Positions 24,833 to 33,680 of a DNA stretch of 64,000 nt are shown here, in pieces (the first letter of the stretch is position 1; each line of letters opens with the position of its first letter). The stretch covers positions 3,694 through 67,693 of the forward strand of contig PWVH01000050.1 in the NCBI GenBank assembly GCA_003563465.1, read 5' to 3'. This stretch comes from Coriobacteriaceae bacterium. Its GTDB lineage: Bacteria; Actinomycetota; Coriobacteriia; Anaerosomatales; SLCP01. Below the pieces are notes generated by a model. It did no database searches, had not been told where the DNA came from, and saw nothing but the letters and a program-made list of their open reading frames with translations. Made by a program: the position numbers and the translations under genes.

Positions 24833-26005
24833 TCACTCTCCAAGGTACCTGATGATTCCGGCCGTCATTCCTTCAGCAAGCTTGTCCTGGTAGTGGGGAC
24901 TGGAAAGCAGCTTGTCCTCTACCGAATTCGTAAGGAATCCGCACTCCACGAGTATTGCTGGGACCTTGGACCAGTTGAAGCCCGACAAATCCGTTCGAGC
25001 TGTGATGCCGAGGTCAGTCGCCCCTGTCGCCGCAACCATCGATTCTTGCACTAGTGTCGCAGCCCGCTTGCTCCGAGCCACTATCGGAGTGGTCCAGCGA
25101 TTCTCACCTGGGTAGAGAGTTGCGATACCACAGCGCGTGCTGTCGGTCGAGCCGTCAGCGTGGACTCGGACGAAGAGGTCGGCGCGAGCTTCGTTGGCCA
25201 TCAACGCCCGCTCGGAGTTGGAGATGTTCACATCGTTGGTCGTGCGGGTCATGATCACATTGACTCCTGCTGCCTCTAGACGTGTCTTCAGGTTCATCGA
25301 GATCTGCAACGCAACCTCGTATTCAGGCACCCGTGTCGAGACTCCGGTCGTACCGCCGGTCACACGCGGTTTGGTCTCAGTGGCTCCCGGGCCGATCGGC
25401 TCGTGAGTAGGATCTCCCCTGGATTGATGTCCCGGGTCGATGACCACCGTGGAACCCGAGCCGGCGTCTCCGGCGCGAGTTCGCGTAACCGTGCGTCCAC
25501 CGTCGGGTTCTGCCGCTACCGTCAGTCCGATCTTGGCTCCAGCCCGGACGACAGCGCCCTCTTCCGGATTCTGAGCGATCACCGACCGGTCATCGCCTTG
25601 GATATCGGATTCACGATTCCGGTCTTCTATCAGCTCGACACCGAGTCCTACGGCCTCTAGTAGAGCCTTAGCTTCCGCGATGCTCTTTCCGACGACGTCC
25701 GGCACCTCAATAGCTTCTTGAACATCTACCTCGGCGGCAGCAGGTGCTTCCGAGGAATCACTAGAGTCTCCCAGCTCTGTGCGAATCCTGTCCGGAAGAA
25801 GCTGAAGCGACGCACGCGCAGCTTGGTTCCTGCCGAAGATCCCCCCGCGGTCACCCTCTCCGCCACCGGTCCCGCTAGTCTTGATGGCTCCCAGAGCAGC
25901 GGCGGTGGTGATCGCCGCTAGACCCACTGCTGTGACGGTCACCAGCAGCACCTGCTTGCGCCGCTCGCGAATGCTTTCGGCCCTCTGTCGCCTAGTGGCA
26001 ATCAT
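24833..26005 (-). CDS. PASTA-domain N-acetylmuramoyl-L-alanine amidase (amidase_3)
   Basis: 390 residues. A short basic cytoplasmic stretch is followed by one membrane helix (about 19-41) that acts as anchor or uncleaved signal. Residues about 97-165 form a PASTA domain (VPDVVGKSIAEAKALLEAVG ... VIAQNPEEGAVV), which binds peptidoglycan stem peptides or muropeptides. Residues about 185-390 are amidase_3: zinc ligands in VVIDPGHQ, a glutamate in PEYEVALQ and histidine in VRVHADGS, and the catalytic glutamate in ILVECGFLTN. It should cut the amide between MurNAc and L-Ala outside the membrane. The tRNA with anticodon CAU lies just upstream. Confidence 0.9.
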   Translation of the reverse strand: MIATRRQRAESIRERRKQVLLVTVTAVGLAAITTAAALGAIKTSGTGGGEGDRGGIFGRNQAARASLQLLPDRIRTELGDSSDSSEAPAAAEVDVQEAIEVPDVVGKSIAEAKALLEAVGLGVELIEDRNRESDIQGDDRSVIAQNPEEGAVVRAGAKIGLTVAAEPDGGRTVTRTRAGDAGSGSTVVIDPGHQSRGDPTHEPIGPGATETKPRVTGGTTGVSTRVPEYEVALQISMNLKTRLEAAGVNVIMTRTTNDVNISNSERALMANEARADLFVRVHADGSTDSTRCGIATLYPGENRWTTPIVARSKRAATLVQESMVAATGATDLGITARTDLSGFNWSKVPAILVECGFLTNSVEDKLLSSPHYQDKLAEGMTAGIIRYLGE

Positions 26006-26025
26006 GGGTCATTCTGAAGTGGTGA

Positions 26026-26100
26026 TGGTGGGCCCGGCAGGACTCGAACCTGCAACCAAGGGATTATGAGTCCCCTGCTCCGCCATTGAGCTACGGGCCC
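26026..26100 (-). tRNA. tRNA with anticodon CAT (Ile2 more likely than elongator Met)
   Basis: 75 bases with encoded CCA: acceptor GGGCCCG/CGGGCCC, anticodon stem GGGGA/TCCCT with loop CTCATAA, T-arm GCAGG TTCGAGT CCTGC. C4-G69 and C5-G68 together with A37 and A38 fit the recognition features of TilS, which modifies C34 to lysidine in tRNA-Ile2, and the variable arm resembles E. coli Ile2. An initiator is excluded by the paired acceptor end. Isotype needs a covariance model to settle. Confidence 0.9.
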
Positions 26101-26398
26101 GTTTGAGGCTTTGAGATGGCCTGCTATGTCACTCGCCTCGTCTCGTACCACTATCTCGTGTCCGAGCTGCTTGAAGGCTGGTTGCGAATCCCTCACCCGA
26201 TTCGACACTCCCACGCTTCCAGCTTTCAGCACGGACCTTCCGGCGCAACCTCCGACACGGGCCCTGACATGATAGCAGCACCAAGGCCCTCGGCGCGATG
26301 CGCGAGAGTTCGCGATCTCTCCCGCTTTGAGCAGTTGCGCGCGCCTGAACCTGGGTGTATCATCGCGTGGTGCCGCACCCATCCGCGGCACTCCTCAT
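26101..26398. other. 298-base intergenic region between two divergent tRNA genes
   Basis: Several short frames cross it on both strands, but none has a plausible start with ribosome-binding site or recognisable protein. I see only the tRNA-Asn promoter at its right end; the left part must hold the promoter of the CAT tRNA, for which I find no convincing boxes. Confidence 0.6.
26335..26363 (+). promoter_or_regulatory. sigma-70 type promoter of tRNA-Asn
   Basis: TTGCGC at 26335-26340 and TATCAT at 26358-26363 are separated by exactly 17 bases, and the tRNA begins about 28 bases after the expected start point. Confidence 0.6.
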
Positions 26399-26473
26399 TC
26401 CTCGGTAGCTCAATGGTAGAGCATCCGGCTGTTAACCGGAGGGTTGTAGGTTCGAGTCCTACCCGAGGAGCCA
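26399..26473 (+). tRNA. tRNA-Asn (anticodon GTT)
   Basis: 75 bases with encoded CCA on the plus strand: acceptor TCCTCGG/CCGAGGA, D-arm AGCTC...GAGC, anticodon stem CCGGC/ACCGG region with loop CTGTTAA giving GTT, T-arm GTAGG TTCGAGT CCTAC. One of only three plus-strand genes I support in the window. Confidence 0.95.
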
Positions 26474-26484
26474 TGAACTCCTCC

Positions 26485-26506
26485 AAGCCGCCCGGTCAGG
26501 CGGCTT
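26485..26506 (+). terminator. hairpin after tRNA-Asn, shared with the convergent rpoD side
   Basis: An eight-base-pair stem AAGCCGCC/GGCGGCTT with a six-base loop starts 12 bases after the tRNA and is followed by GTGCTTT. It lies between the convergent tRNA-Asn and rpoD, so it may stop transcription from either side; the weak T-run is on the plus-strand side. Confidence 0.6.
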
Positions 26507-26572
26507 GTGCTTTAGGCAAGGATTGTGGCGGATTCAGGCATGGCCGCCTTGTCTTGCGAAGCCAACCAGCCC

Positions 26573-27943
26573 TTACTCCAAGTAATCTTTCAAGCGGTTG
26601 CTGCGCGAGGGATGCCTCAACTTACACAGAGTCTTGGACTCTATCTGCCTTATCCTCTCCCGCGTAACCCCGAACTCCCTGCCGACTTCCTCGAGCGTGC
26701 GAGGGTGACCGTCAGTGAGGCCGAAACGCAGTTCGATTACCTTACGCTCGCGTTCGGAGAGCCCATCCAGCACCTTGGACAGCTGCTCCTGTAGCATCGA
26801 GAAGGAAGCGGCTTCCGGAGGCACTATGGCCTCCCCGTCTTCGATGAAGTCACCAAGCTGACTGTCCTCTTCCTCCCCGATCGGTGTCTCGAGAGAGACC
26901 GGCTCCTGGCTGATCTTGAGAATCTCGCGCACGCGCTCAGCACTCATCTCCATCTTCTCGCCAATCTCCTCTGGGGTAGGTTCGCGACCTAACTCCTGGA
27001 GAAGACTGCGCTGGACTCGAATGAGCTTGTTGATAGTCTCGACCATGTGAACCGGGATGCGGATGGTGCGAGCTTGGTCGGCGATGGCGCGTGTGATCGC
27101 CTGGCGAATCCACCACGTGGCATAAGTAGAGAACTTGTAACCCTTGGTATAGTCGAACTTCTCCACGGCGCGAATGAGACCGAGGTTGCCCTCTTGTATC
27201 AAGTCGAGGAAAAGCATCCCTCGACCCACATAACGCTTGGCGATAGACACCACGAGTCGCAGGTTTGCCTCAACTAGTTGCTGCTTCGCCTCAACGCCCA
27301 CCGCTTCGATACGGTGCAAGCGACGGCGCTCGGCACGGTCCAAGTCGATCTCTTCGCGCTCAGCGGCCTCGAGCTTAGCCGTGGCTTCAAGACCGGCCTC
27401 GATCTTCATCGCGAGGTCCACCTCTTGCGCAGCCGTCAGCAGAGGCACCTTGCCGATCTCCTTGAGATACATGCGCACCGGATCGCCGGTCAGCGGAGCA
27501 AGCACGGCGGCATCGGCACGGCGCTTGGTCTTCTTCTTGTTGGTCTTCACGGGCTTAGGGAGTGGAATGTTGATGTGTTCCTTCTCCGCATCGACATTTA
27601 TCACGTCATCACCATCATCGTCATCATCGCTATCGCGGTCACGTCCAGCGGTATCGTCGCCTACCAAACCCGATTCACTACCATCCAGGCCCATAGCCTC
27701 CAGCGGCTCGTCGAGCACCTCGATGCCTTCTTCCCGGAAGAAGGAGTAGATGCTTTCAACCTGATCATCACTGAGCTCGATGTCCCCTATTGCACCCTGA
27801 ATCTCGTCTTCGGTGAGGTTACCCTTGGAGACGCCGATCTTCACAAGGATCTTGACCTCGGCGAGTTCCAGTTCAGGTGAGCGCTTAGGTTTGGGCTCGG
27901 GCTTCTTCACTCTTGCTGTCGGTGTCTCGGACGTCTTAGCCAC
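26573..27943 (-). CDS. rpoD: primary RNA polymerase sigma factor
   Basis: 456 residues. An acidic N-terminal region 1.1 (Asp-rich run near 107-115) and a Lys-rich stretch precede region 1.2 (GDPVRMYLKEIGKVPLL). Region 2 is standard: QQLVEANLRLVVSIAKRYVG, FLDLIQEGNLGLIRAVEKFD and KGYKFSTYATWWIRQAI for -10 recognition and melting. Region 3 follows, and region 4.2 is at the C-terminus (TLEEVGREFGVTRERIRQIE). GTG 27943 overlaps the dnaG stop by one base (TAGTG), giving the classic dnaG-rpoD pair. Confidence 0.96.
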   Translation of the reverse strand: MAKTSETPTARVKKPEPKPKRSPELELAEVKILVKIGVSKGNLTEDEIQGAIGDIELSDDQVESIYSFFREEGIEVLDEPLEAMGLDGSESGLVGDDTAGRDRDSDDDDDGDDVINVDAEKEHINIPLPKPVKTNKKKTKRRADAAVLAPLTGDPVRMYLKEIGKVPLLTAAQEVDLAMKIEAGLEATAKLEAAEREEIDLDRAERRRLHRIEAVGVEAKQQLVEANLRLVVSIAKRYVGRGMLFLDLIQEGNLGLIRAVEKFDYTKGYKFSTYATWWIRQAITRAIADQARTIRIPVHMVETINKLIRVQRSLLQELGREPTPEEIGEKMEMSAERVREILKISQEPVSLETPIGEEEDSQLGDFIEDGEAIVPPEAASFSMLQEQLSKVLDGLSERERKVIELRFGLTDGHPRTLEEVGREFGVTRERIRQIESKTLCKLRHPSRSNRLKDYLE

Positions 27944-29814
27944 TACTTATCCCACGCCTCCAGTCCTGGTGGCACGGCAGCGCCACGAATCGCCTCGTGC
28001 TCCAGTTGCATCGCTGCTATCTCCTGGAACAGAGCGTCTGCGGCAGTCCTGTCACCCGCCGCTTCCAGTTCTTTGTATCGGGCCTTACCCTGTATGATTT
28101 GACGTTCGATTGCGAGTTCCTTGAGCTTCTTCAATGTCTCGCGCGCCGCAGGGAGGCGCTCTTCGGGAGGCGGGACTTCCATCAGCAAGCCCGCTAGCAG
28201 GGCCGATGCACGCTCATCGTTATCGGCGACCACCCTTATCAGTTCACCTTCTACTGTCTTGCCCGCTGCGGTGATGGTTTCTAACAGCTTGCGTGCGGAT
28301 GGGTCGTTGAGCAGATCTGTTTCAAGCAAGGACCGTGCCCTCTCGCGCAATTCGGGACTTGCGGCCACCAAGCCGACAAGAGCGCGTTCCGCCCGCGTAC
28401 CAGCGTCGAGCATCTCCGGCGTATCATCGGCTGCGGCTGTGGTAGTGCCGTCGGTGGCACCGGGAACGCCGGGCGAGGTTCCGCTATCCTCTCGATAACG
28501 CGGTCGGACCCTTGCCTTGTCCACCGCTGCACGAGCCACGGCGAAGTCCACCGACAGCCGATCGGCGAGATAGTTCGCATAATCGTGGCCGAGAATAGAC
28601 GTCCTTACGGGCGCCACTACCTCGGCGGCTTCGGCGAGAGCTTTTGCGCGGCCCCCAGGCGTGGTCAAGTCGTTAGCGGCCAAGCGCCGCTCTATCGCGA
28701 ATCGCAACAAAGGCTCGGCTGCAGCGATGAGCTCGTTCGTGGCTTCCGCACCGCGAGCAGCAACGTAGTCAGCGGGGTCGAGTCCTTCGGGAATGACCGC
28801 CACGAACAGTTCTACCTGTGATGAGCCCGCCTCTGGGGTGACACTTGCGTCAATGAACTCCCCTGCTCGGTCAGCAGCACGAAGCCCTGCTTCATCCCCA
28901 TCGAAGAGGTAGACGACTCGCTTCGCAAATCGTCCTAACAGCTTCACGTGCCGATCCGTCAACGCCGTACCCAACGTGGCTACAACATTGCTGATGCTTG
29001 CTTCGTGCAAGGCGATAACATCCGTATAGCCTTCTACGACCACCGCCTGCTGACTCGCGACGATTGAAGCCTTAGCCTTCTCGATCCCGTATAGATGTGC
29101 AGACTTCTGAAATACCGGCGTGTCCGTGGAGTTAAGGTATTTGGGCTCACCCTCGCCGATGATTCTCCCTCCGAAGGCAATGGTGCGCCCGTGTAGGTCG
29201 CGAATCGGAAACATCAGTCGACGGTAGAAGCGGTCCTTGAGTGGCTCGGACGAATATGCCAGATTCGCATCGATCAGCTCTTTCGCTGTGAAGCCTTTCC
29301 CGGTGAGTTCTCGGGCGAGGGACTTCCTATCTCCTGGCGCATAGCCCAACGTGAAGCGTCTCGCAGCCTCTATGCCCATTCCGCGCGATCTCAGGTATTC
29401 ACGCGCCTCCGAGACCTCCTTGTGCTTCGAGTGGGTAAGAGTGTGGTGGTAGAACTCAGCGGCGGCCTTGCACGCTTCCGTCAGACGCTCCCGTTTGCCA
29501 TGCGGTACGCTTTCCCCTTCTTCACGCAGCTCGATTCGCGCCCGATCGGCAAGCATCCGAACGGCCTCGGGAAACTCTAGGTGTTCGCGCTGCATCGCAT
29601 AACCGAACACGTCTCCTCCTGCACCACAACCGAAGCAATGCCAAAGCTGAGTGGCAGGATCGACCTTGAACGAAGGCGTCTTCTCGGCATGGAAGGGACA
29701 CAGTCCCCAGTAGAGGCGACCCTTCTTCTTAAGCATGACGCTTTCAGATACGAAAGAGACGATTTCGATGGCGTCGCGCACCCTAGCGATGTCTTCCTCG
29801 GGAATGCGCCCCAC
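27943..29814 (-). CDS. dnaG: DNA primase
   Basis: 623 residues. N-terminal zinc ribbon (CPFHAEKTPSF ... HCFGCGAGGD, the CHC2 type), the RNA polymerase domain with YLNSTDTPVFQKS and the TOPRIM fold (VVVEGYTDVIALHEA, then VYLFDGDEAGLRAA with catalytic acidic residues), and a helical C-terminal domain that binds DnaB helicase. It makes the RNA primers of replication. Start is GTG 29814 after GGAGG. Coupled to rpoD. Confidence 0.96.
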   Translation of the reverse strand: MGRIPEEDIARVRDAIEIVSFVSESVMLKKKGRLYWGLCPFHAEKTPSFKVDPATQLWHCFGCGAGGDVFGYAMQREHLEFPEAVRMLADRARIELREEGESVPHGKRERLTEACKAAAEFYHHTLTHSKHKEVSEAREYLRSRGMGIEAARRFTLGYAPGDRKSLARELTGKGFTAKELIDANLAYSSEPLKDRFYRRLMFPIRDLHGRTIAFGGRIIGEGEPKYLNSTDTPVFQKSAHLYGIEKAKASIVASQQAVVVEGYTDVIALHEASISNVVATLGTALTDRHVKLLGRFAKRVVYLFDGDEAGLRAADRAGEFIDASVTPEAGSSQVELFVAVIPEGLDPADYVAARGAEATNELIAAAEPLLRFAIERRLAANDLTTPGGRAKALAEAAEVVAPVRTSILGHDYANYLADRLSVDFAVARAAVDKARVRPRYREDSGTSPGVPGATDGTTTAAADDTPEMLDAGTRAERALVGLVAASPELRERARSLLETDLLNDPSARKLLETITAAGKTVEGELIRVVADNDERASALLAGLLMEVPPPEERLPAARETLKKLKELAIERQIIQGKARYKELEAAGDRTAADALFQEIAAMQLEHEAIRGAAVPPGLEAWDK

Positions 29815-29896
29815 ATTACCTCCTTCGCCCGATGGGCCGTGCTTGCGCTGCAGCGCTTCGACGCAAGCCTGGCGACTTTCTCCTTGATGAAGTGTA

Positions 29897-29924
29897 CTCC
29901 CGGAACGCTACAGCGCTCCGGGAG
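29897..29924. terminator. strong hairpin between hppA and dnaG
   Basis: CTCCCGGA and TCCGGGAG arms enclose an inner CGCT/AGCG pairing, giving a long GC-rich stem. It is 73 bases downstream of the hppA stop on the minus strand and about 80 bases before the dnaG start. No U-tract follows, so it may be a Rho-independent-like stop or an mRNA structure. Confidence 0.45.
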
Positions 29925-29927
29925 CCT

Positions 29928-29955
29928 CTGGCGTTAACCGTCCACTGAACGCCAG
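29928..29955. terminator. second hairpin between hppA and dnaG
   Basis: An exact eight-base inverted repeat, CTGGCGTT and AACGCCAG, with a 12-base loop, directly beside the hairpin at 29897-29924. In minus-strand transcription it comes first after hppA. The paired arrangement suggests a tandem terminator. Confidence 0.4.
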
Positions 29956-29997
29956 CCCACTATCCGAGACAACAAGCGATTCGCGCTACTGGGGATT

Positions 29998-32097
29998 CTA
30001 CCCGTGGATGCGTTGGAACAGTGGCACGAATACCAAGCTTACGATGGTCATCAGCTTGATTAGTATGTTCATCGACGGGCCGGACGTGTCTTTGAACGGG
30101 TCACCGACGGTGTCACCTACCACGGCAGCGTGATGCGCATCGGAACCCTTGCCGCCGTGTTTGCCGCCCTCGATATACTTCTTCGCGTTGTCCCATGCCC
30201 CACCCGCGTTCGCCATGTAGACTGCGAGCAGGAACCCGCTGACCAACGCACCGGCCAGAAGTCCGGTGAGCATGTCGACGTTCACTATGCCGACTATGAT
30301 CGGAGCTGAGACAGCAATCGCACCAGGAACGACCATCTCTCTGAGCGCACCTCTCGTGGAGATGTCGACGCAAGCGGCGTAATCGGGACGGCCTGTGCCC
30401 TCCATGATTCCGGGAATCTCACGGAACTGCCTGCGCACTTCGTTGATCATTGCAAAGGCTGCGCGCCCTACAGCACCCATCGTCAACGCACCGAACAGAT
30501 ACGGCAGCATCGCCCCGAGGAAGAGCCCGATAATCACCATGTGGTTGTCCAGGCTCATGTTGAGCGTGATCGCACTGTCGCCGGACTGGACTGACTGTCG
30601 GAACGCAACGAAGAGCGCCAGCGCGGTCAGTCCCGCAGAGCCGATAGCGAAGCCCTTGGCGATCGCCGCAGTGGTGTTGCCGACCGAATCGAGACTGTCG
30701 GTAATCTTGCGGATGTCGGCTCCCATCTCGGCCATCTCGGCGATTCCGCCTGCGTTGTCTGCGACAGGACCGTAGGCGTCGACGCCCACCGTGATCGCGG
30801 TGATCGAAAGCATGCCTAACGCTGCCAGAGCGATTCCGTAGATGCCTGAGAGCGGATCATCGGGGACCGCGTTGTTGCCAGCCCAGTAGGCAACGAAGAT
30901 GCCAGATGTCACTACCAGGATCGGGAGCGCGGTCGAGCGCATACCCGTCCCAATACCCTCGATGATGTTGGTCGCCGTGCCGGTCTCCGAGGCCGCGGCG
31001 ATCTTCTTGACGGGATTGAAGTGGTCAGAGGTGTAGTACTCGGTGATCTTGCCGATGGCGATACCGGCGATCAGACCCGCGACCACCGAGCCCAGATACC
31101 ACAGGCGAGCCGGGTCGGCCTCGGCACGAGTCGACCAGTGGTAGAAGAGCCACCCCATCGCTCCTACCTGCAGGGTGGCAGCTACGTAGGTGCCGCGGTT
31201 GAGCGTCTCGTGCAGGTTGCCACCCTCTTTGGCACGCACGGCGAAAAGGCCCACCACCGATGTAAGGATTCCGATTCCTGCAATGATCAGCGGTGCGGTG
31301 ACCCCGTACTTGAAGTCTATCGATTGGACGGATGGACCTGCTACGTACCATAGGCTCACGGCGAGTACCATCGGTGCCAGGATCGAGCCTACGTATGACT
31401 CGAACAGGTCGGCACCCATACCGGCCACGTCACCGACGTTGTCACCGACGTTGTCGGCTATCACGGCGGGATTACGGGGATCGTCCTCGGGAATACCTGC
31501 TTCGACCTTACCGACCAGGTCGGCGCCCACATCCGCTGCCTTCGTGTAGATACCGCCACCGACACGCGCGAAGAGCGCGATCGAGCTTGCTCCCATCGCG
31601 AAGCCGTTCACCACTTCCGGTCGAGGAACCTCACTTGTCACGATCAACGTTATGGCCCAAAGGCTCAGTCCGCCGAGGCCGAAAGCTGCAACGGTCAGAC
31701 CCATCGTGAGTCCAGAGCGGAAAGCGACGTTGAGCGCCTTGGCTACACCTTCAGTAGCCGCCTGTGCCGTGCGGCTGTTGGCTCGCGTGGCGATGTACAT
31801 GCCGAAGAAACCCGCCGAGCCGGAGAGAAGCGCACCGGTGATGAACGCCACGGCGGTGAGGACTTGGACGGTCAGCGCCAAGACCACCGCCACAACCAGG
31901 GCGAAGACGATAAGCACTCGGTACTCGCGCATCAGAAACGCCATAGCGCCCTCTTGTGTTGCTTTCGAAATCTCTCGCATCTTCTCGGTCCCCTGGTCTT
32001 GCTTGAGAACCCACGATGCGAGGTAGATTGCGACCCCGAAACCGAGCAGCGCGGCCAAGGGCGCCGTCCAAGCTATCCAGTCAGCCATGCCAGCCAT
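29998..32097 (-). CDS. hppA: membrane-bound ion-translocating pyrophosphatase, K+-dependent type
   Basis: 699 residues, about 16 membrane helices. PPi-site motifs are intact: DVGADLVGKVEAGIPEDDP, DNVGDNVGDVAGMGADLFES, and DNAGGIAEMA; the C-terminal VGDTVGDPFKDTSGPS motif is complete. In GNTTAAIAKGFAIGSAG the residue after GNTTA is alanine; in this family alanine here marks K+-dependent enzymes and lysine K+-independent ones. It hydrolyses PPi and pumps H+ or Na+; the ion cannot be decided here. With PPDK at 33.7 kb it suggests PPi is used for energy. A promoter lies directly upstream. Confidence 0.95.
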   Translation of the reverse strand: MAGMADWIAWTAPLAALLGFGVAIYLASWVLKQDQGTEKMREISKATQEGAMAFLMREYRVLIVFALVVAVVLALTVQVLTAVAFITGALLSGSAGFFGMYIATRANSRTAQAATEGVAKALNVAFRSGLTMGLTVAAFGLGGLSLWAITLIVTSEVPRPEVVNGFAMGASSIALFARVGGGIYTKAADVGADLVGKVEAGIPEDDPRNPAVIADNVGDNVGDVAGMGADLFESYVGSILAPMVLAVSLWYVAGPSVQSIDFKYGVTAPLIIAGIGILTSVVGLFAVRAKEGGNLHETLNRGTYVAATLQVGAMGWLFYHWSTRAEADPARLWYLGSVVAGLIAGIAIGKITEYYTSDHFNPVKKIAAASETGTATNIIEGIGTGMRSTALPILVVTSGIFVAYWAGNNAVPDDPLSGIYGIALAALGMLSITAITVGVDAYGPVADNAGGIAEMAEMGADIRKITDSLDSVGNTTAAIAKGFAIGSAGLTALALFVAFRQSVQSGDSAITLNMSLDNHMVIIGLFLGAMLPYLFGALTMGAVGRAAFAMINEVRRQFREIPGIMEGTGRPDYAACVDISTRGALREMVVPGAIAVSAPIIVGIVNVDMLTGLLAGALVSGFLLAVYMANAGGAWDNAKKYIEGGKHGGKGSDAHHAAVVGDTVGDPFKDTSGPSMNILIKLMTIVSLVFVPLFQRIHG

Positions 32098-32142
32098 ATA
32101 CAGGCCTCCCCTTCCTGGTCTGGTCTGCGAAACGCTGCGGTG

Positions 32143-32171
32143 ATTCTATGCGAACGTGGCGGGTGCAGCAA
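32143..32171 (-). promoter_or_regulatory. candidate sigma-70 promoter of hppA
   Basis: On the minus strand TTGCTG (32171-32166) and TAGAAT (32148-32143) are 17 bases apart, about 45 bases before the hppA ATG, which itself has AAGGGGAGG upstream. Confidence 0.5.
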
Positions 32172-32212
32172 CAGCGCTGGAGTCCTCAGAGAGAGGCCCG
32201 CGATCTGTTCAC

Positions 32213-33280
32213 TTACACCTTCCATGCGCTAGGAACGAACAACCGCTGAAACATTCGGATCGCGAAACGATCCGTCATTCCGGCGATGTAGTCGGTGACC
32301 ATCTGGGCAAGCCTGGCTGTAGCTTCGGCGCTTTCGGAACCAGGCTCCATCTCTAAACGATACTCCGAAGGCAAGTCCTCAGGATGCTCAAGGTAGTGCT
32401 GGAAGAGTGAGCGAACCACGCGGTATGCCTTCGGATCCTCGGCCTTTGCCTCTCCGCAAAGATACACGCGATCGAAAAGGAACTGCCGAAGCTCCATCAT
32501 CGCTTCCCAGACTTCCGGCGACATCTGAATCACCTCGGCTCCGTGCGAACTCTCTACCATGTCGGTGACCATCGTCATGATTCGCGCCCCGTGGTTGTGA
32601 CCGAGAACATCTGTGGGGCCTTTGGGAAGCTCCACCTCGCAGAGAACGCCACCGCGCATAGCATCGTCGATATCGTGATTCACATACGCGATGCGGTCGG
32701 CGATAGCTACAATCTGGCCTTCTAGGGTCGCGGCACGCCCTGATCCCGTGTGGTGCTTTATTCCGTCGCGTACCTCCCACGTTAGGTTGAGGCCCTTGCC
32801 TTCGTACTCAAGGCGCTCGACAATCCGCAGCGACTGAGTGTTGTGTTCGAATCGCTCGGGTATCCCGGCACCAGGGCAGCGCGCGGCGATCTCGCTCAAG
32901 CACTCGCTGAGCGCATCCTCTCCCTTATGTCCGAAGGGAGTGTGGCCCAGGTCATGGGAGAGGGCGATGGCTTCGGTCAGGTCCTCGTTCAAACGCAGCG
33001 CTCGTGCGATCGACCGAGCGATCTGCGCGACCTCTAAGGTGTGCGTCAGGCGAGTTCGGTAGTGGTCGCCTTCGGGCGCCAGGAACACCTGTGTCTTGTG
33101 GGACAGACGTCTGAACGCCTTGCAGTGGATCACCCGGTCACGATCGCGCTGGTATTCGGTGCGGTATGGGTCGAGCGAAAGCGACCGGACGCGTCCACGC
33201 GTCGAATCCGCGAAGGCCGCCCGCGGCTGCAGCCTGGAGCGCTCCTGCACCTCGTAGTCTTCGCGTGTCATTATGCTCAC
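32213..33280 (-). CDS. dgt: deoxyguanosinetriphosphate triphosphohydrolase-like HD protein
   Basis: 355 residues. N-terminal FRRLSHKTQVFLAPEGDHYR and RTRLTHTLEVAQIARSIAR, then the HD metal site ALSHDLGHTPFGHKGEDAL, and LNLTWEVRDGIKHHTG. This is the family that splits dNTPs to deoxynucleoside and triphosphate, in the shorter Gram-positive form. The start is GTG 33280; ATG 33271 is an alternative. It is followed by hppA after 115 bases and preceded by the small membrane protein gene. Confidence 0.9.
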   Translation of the reverse strand: MSIMTREDYEVQERSRLQPRAAFADSTRGRVRSLSLDPYRTEYQRDRDRVIHCKAFRRLSHKTQVFLAPEGDHYRTRLTHTLEVAQIARSIARALRLNEDLTEAIALSHDLGHTPFGHKGEDALSECLSEIAARCPGAGIPERFEHNTQSLRIVERLEYEGKGLNLTWEVRDGIKHHTGSGRAATLEGQIVAIADRIAYVNHDIDDAMRGGVLCEVELPKGPTDVLGHNHGARIMTMVTDMVESSHGAEVIQMSPEVWEAMMELRQFLFDRVYLCGEAKAEDPKAYRVVRSLFQHYLEHPEDLPSEYRLEMEPGSESAEATARLAQMVTDYIAGMTDRFAIRMFQRLFVPSAWKV

Positions 33281-33296
33281 TTACGCCTGCCGCCTC

Positions 33297-33668
33297 TCAA
33301 CGTCCGAGCAACCCGACAACAACCAAGGCCGCATACCATACGCCGACCCCACCTATCGTCCCAACGAGCCAGCGATGCCTGAAGCCCCATGCGCCCGCAA
33401 GGGTCACCCCTATAGCGGCGCCGACCAATACCGCCGGTAAGAGTATCGGAAGTCCGGAGACCCATGTTCTCAGCGTCTCAGCGAGTGCAGCGCCTATACC
33501 TGCCCGATTCGAATCGGCGACCTCCATCGGGAGAATCGTCAACCAGGGCCATGCGACGCCCGCCGCCACCGCACCAGCAAGCGGTTGCCACCACGGCCGT
33601 TGCAGACGCGAACGTCCCTGTATCAGCGGTGAGCCCGCCGCCTGGTAAAGCTTGGTGCCTCTGGACAC
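33297..33668 (-). CDS. small membrane protein of unknown function
   Basis: 123 residues, not recognised. Four hydrophobic stretches are visible at roughly 30-46, 52-72 (weak), 73-91 and 101-121, with Trp-rich PWWQPLAGAVAAGVAWPWL at the first. GTG 33668 has GGAG upstream at good spacing, and the gene lies in the ppdK-dgt run with 12-16 base gaps, which supports it being real. No catalytic motif is seen. Confidence 0.6.
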   Translation of the reverse strand: MSRGTKLYQAAGSPLIQGRSRLQRPWWQPLAGAVAAGVAWPWLTILPMEVADSNRAGIGAALAETLRTWVSGLPILLPAVLVGAAIGVTLAGAWGFRHRWLVGTIGGVGVWYAALVVVGLLGR

Positions 33669-33680
33669 GCGCCTACTCCA

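Noticed and set aside
26002..26486. Minus-strand frames over the CAT tRNA, the intergenic gap and tRNA-Asn
   Set aside because: They cross tRNA genes on either strand and lack credible starts.
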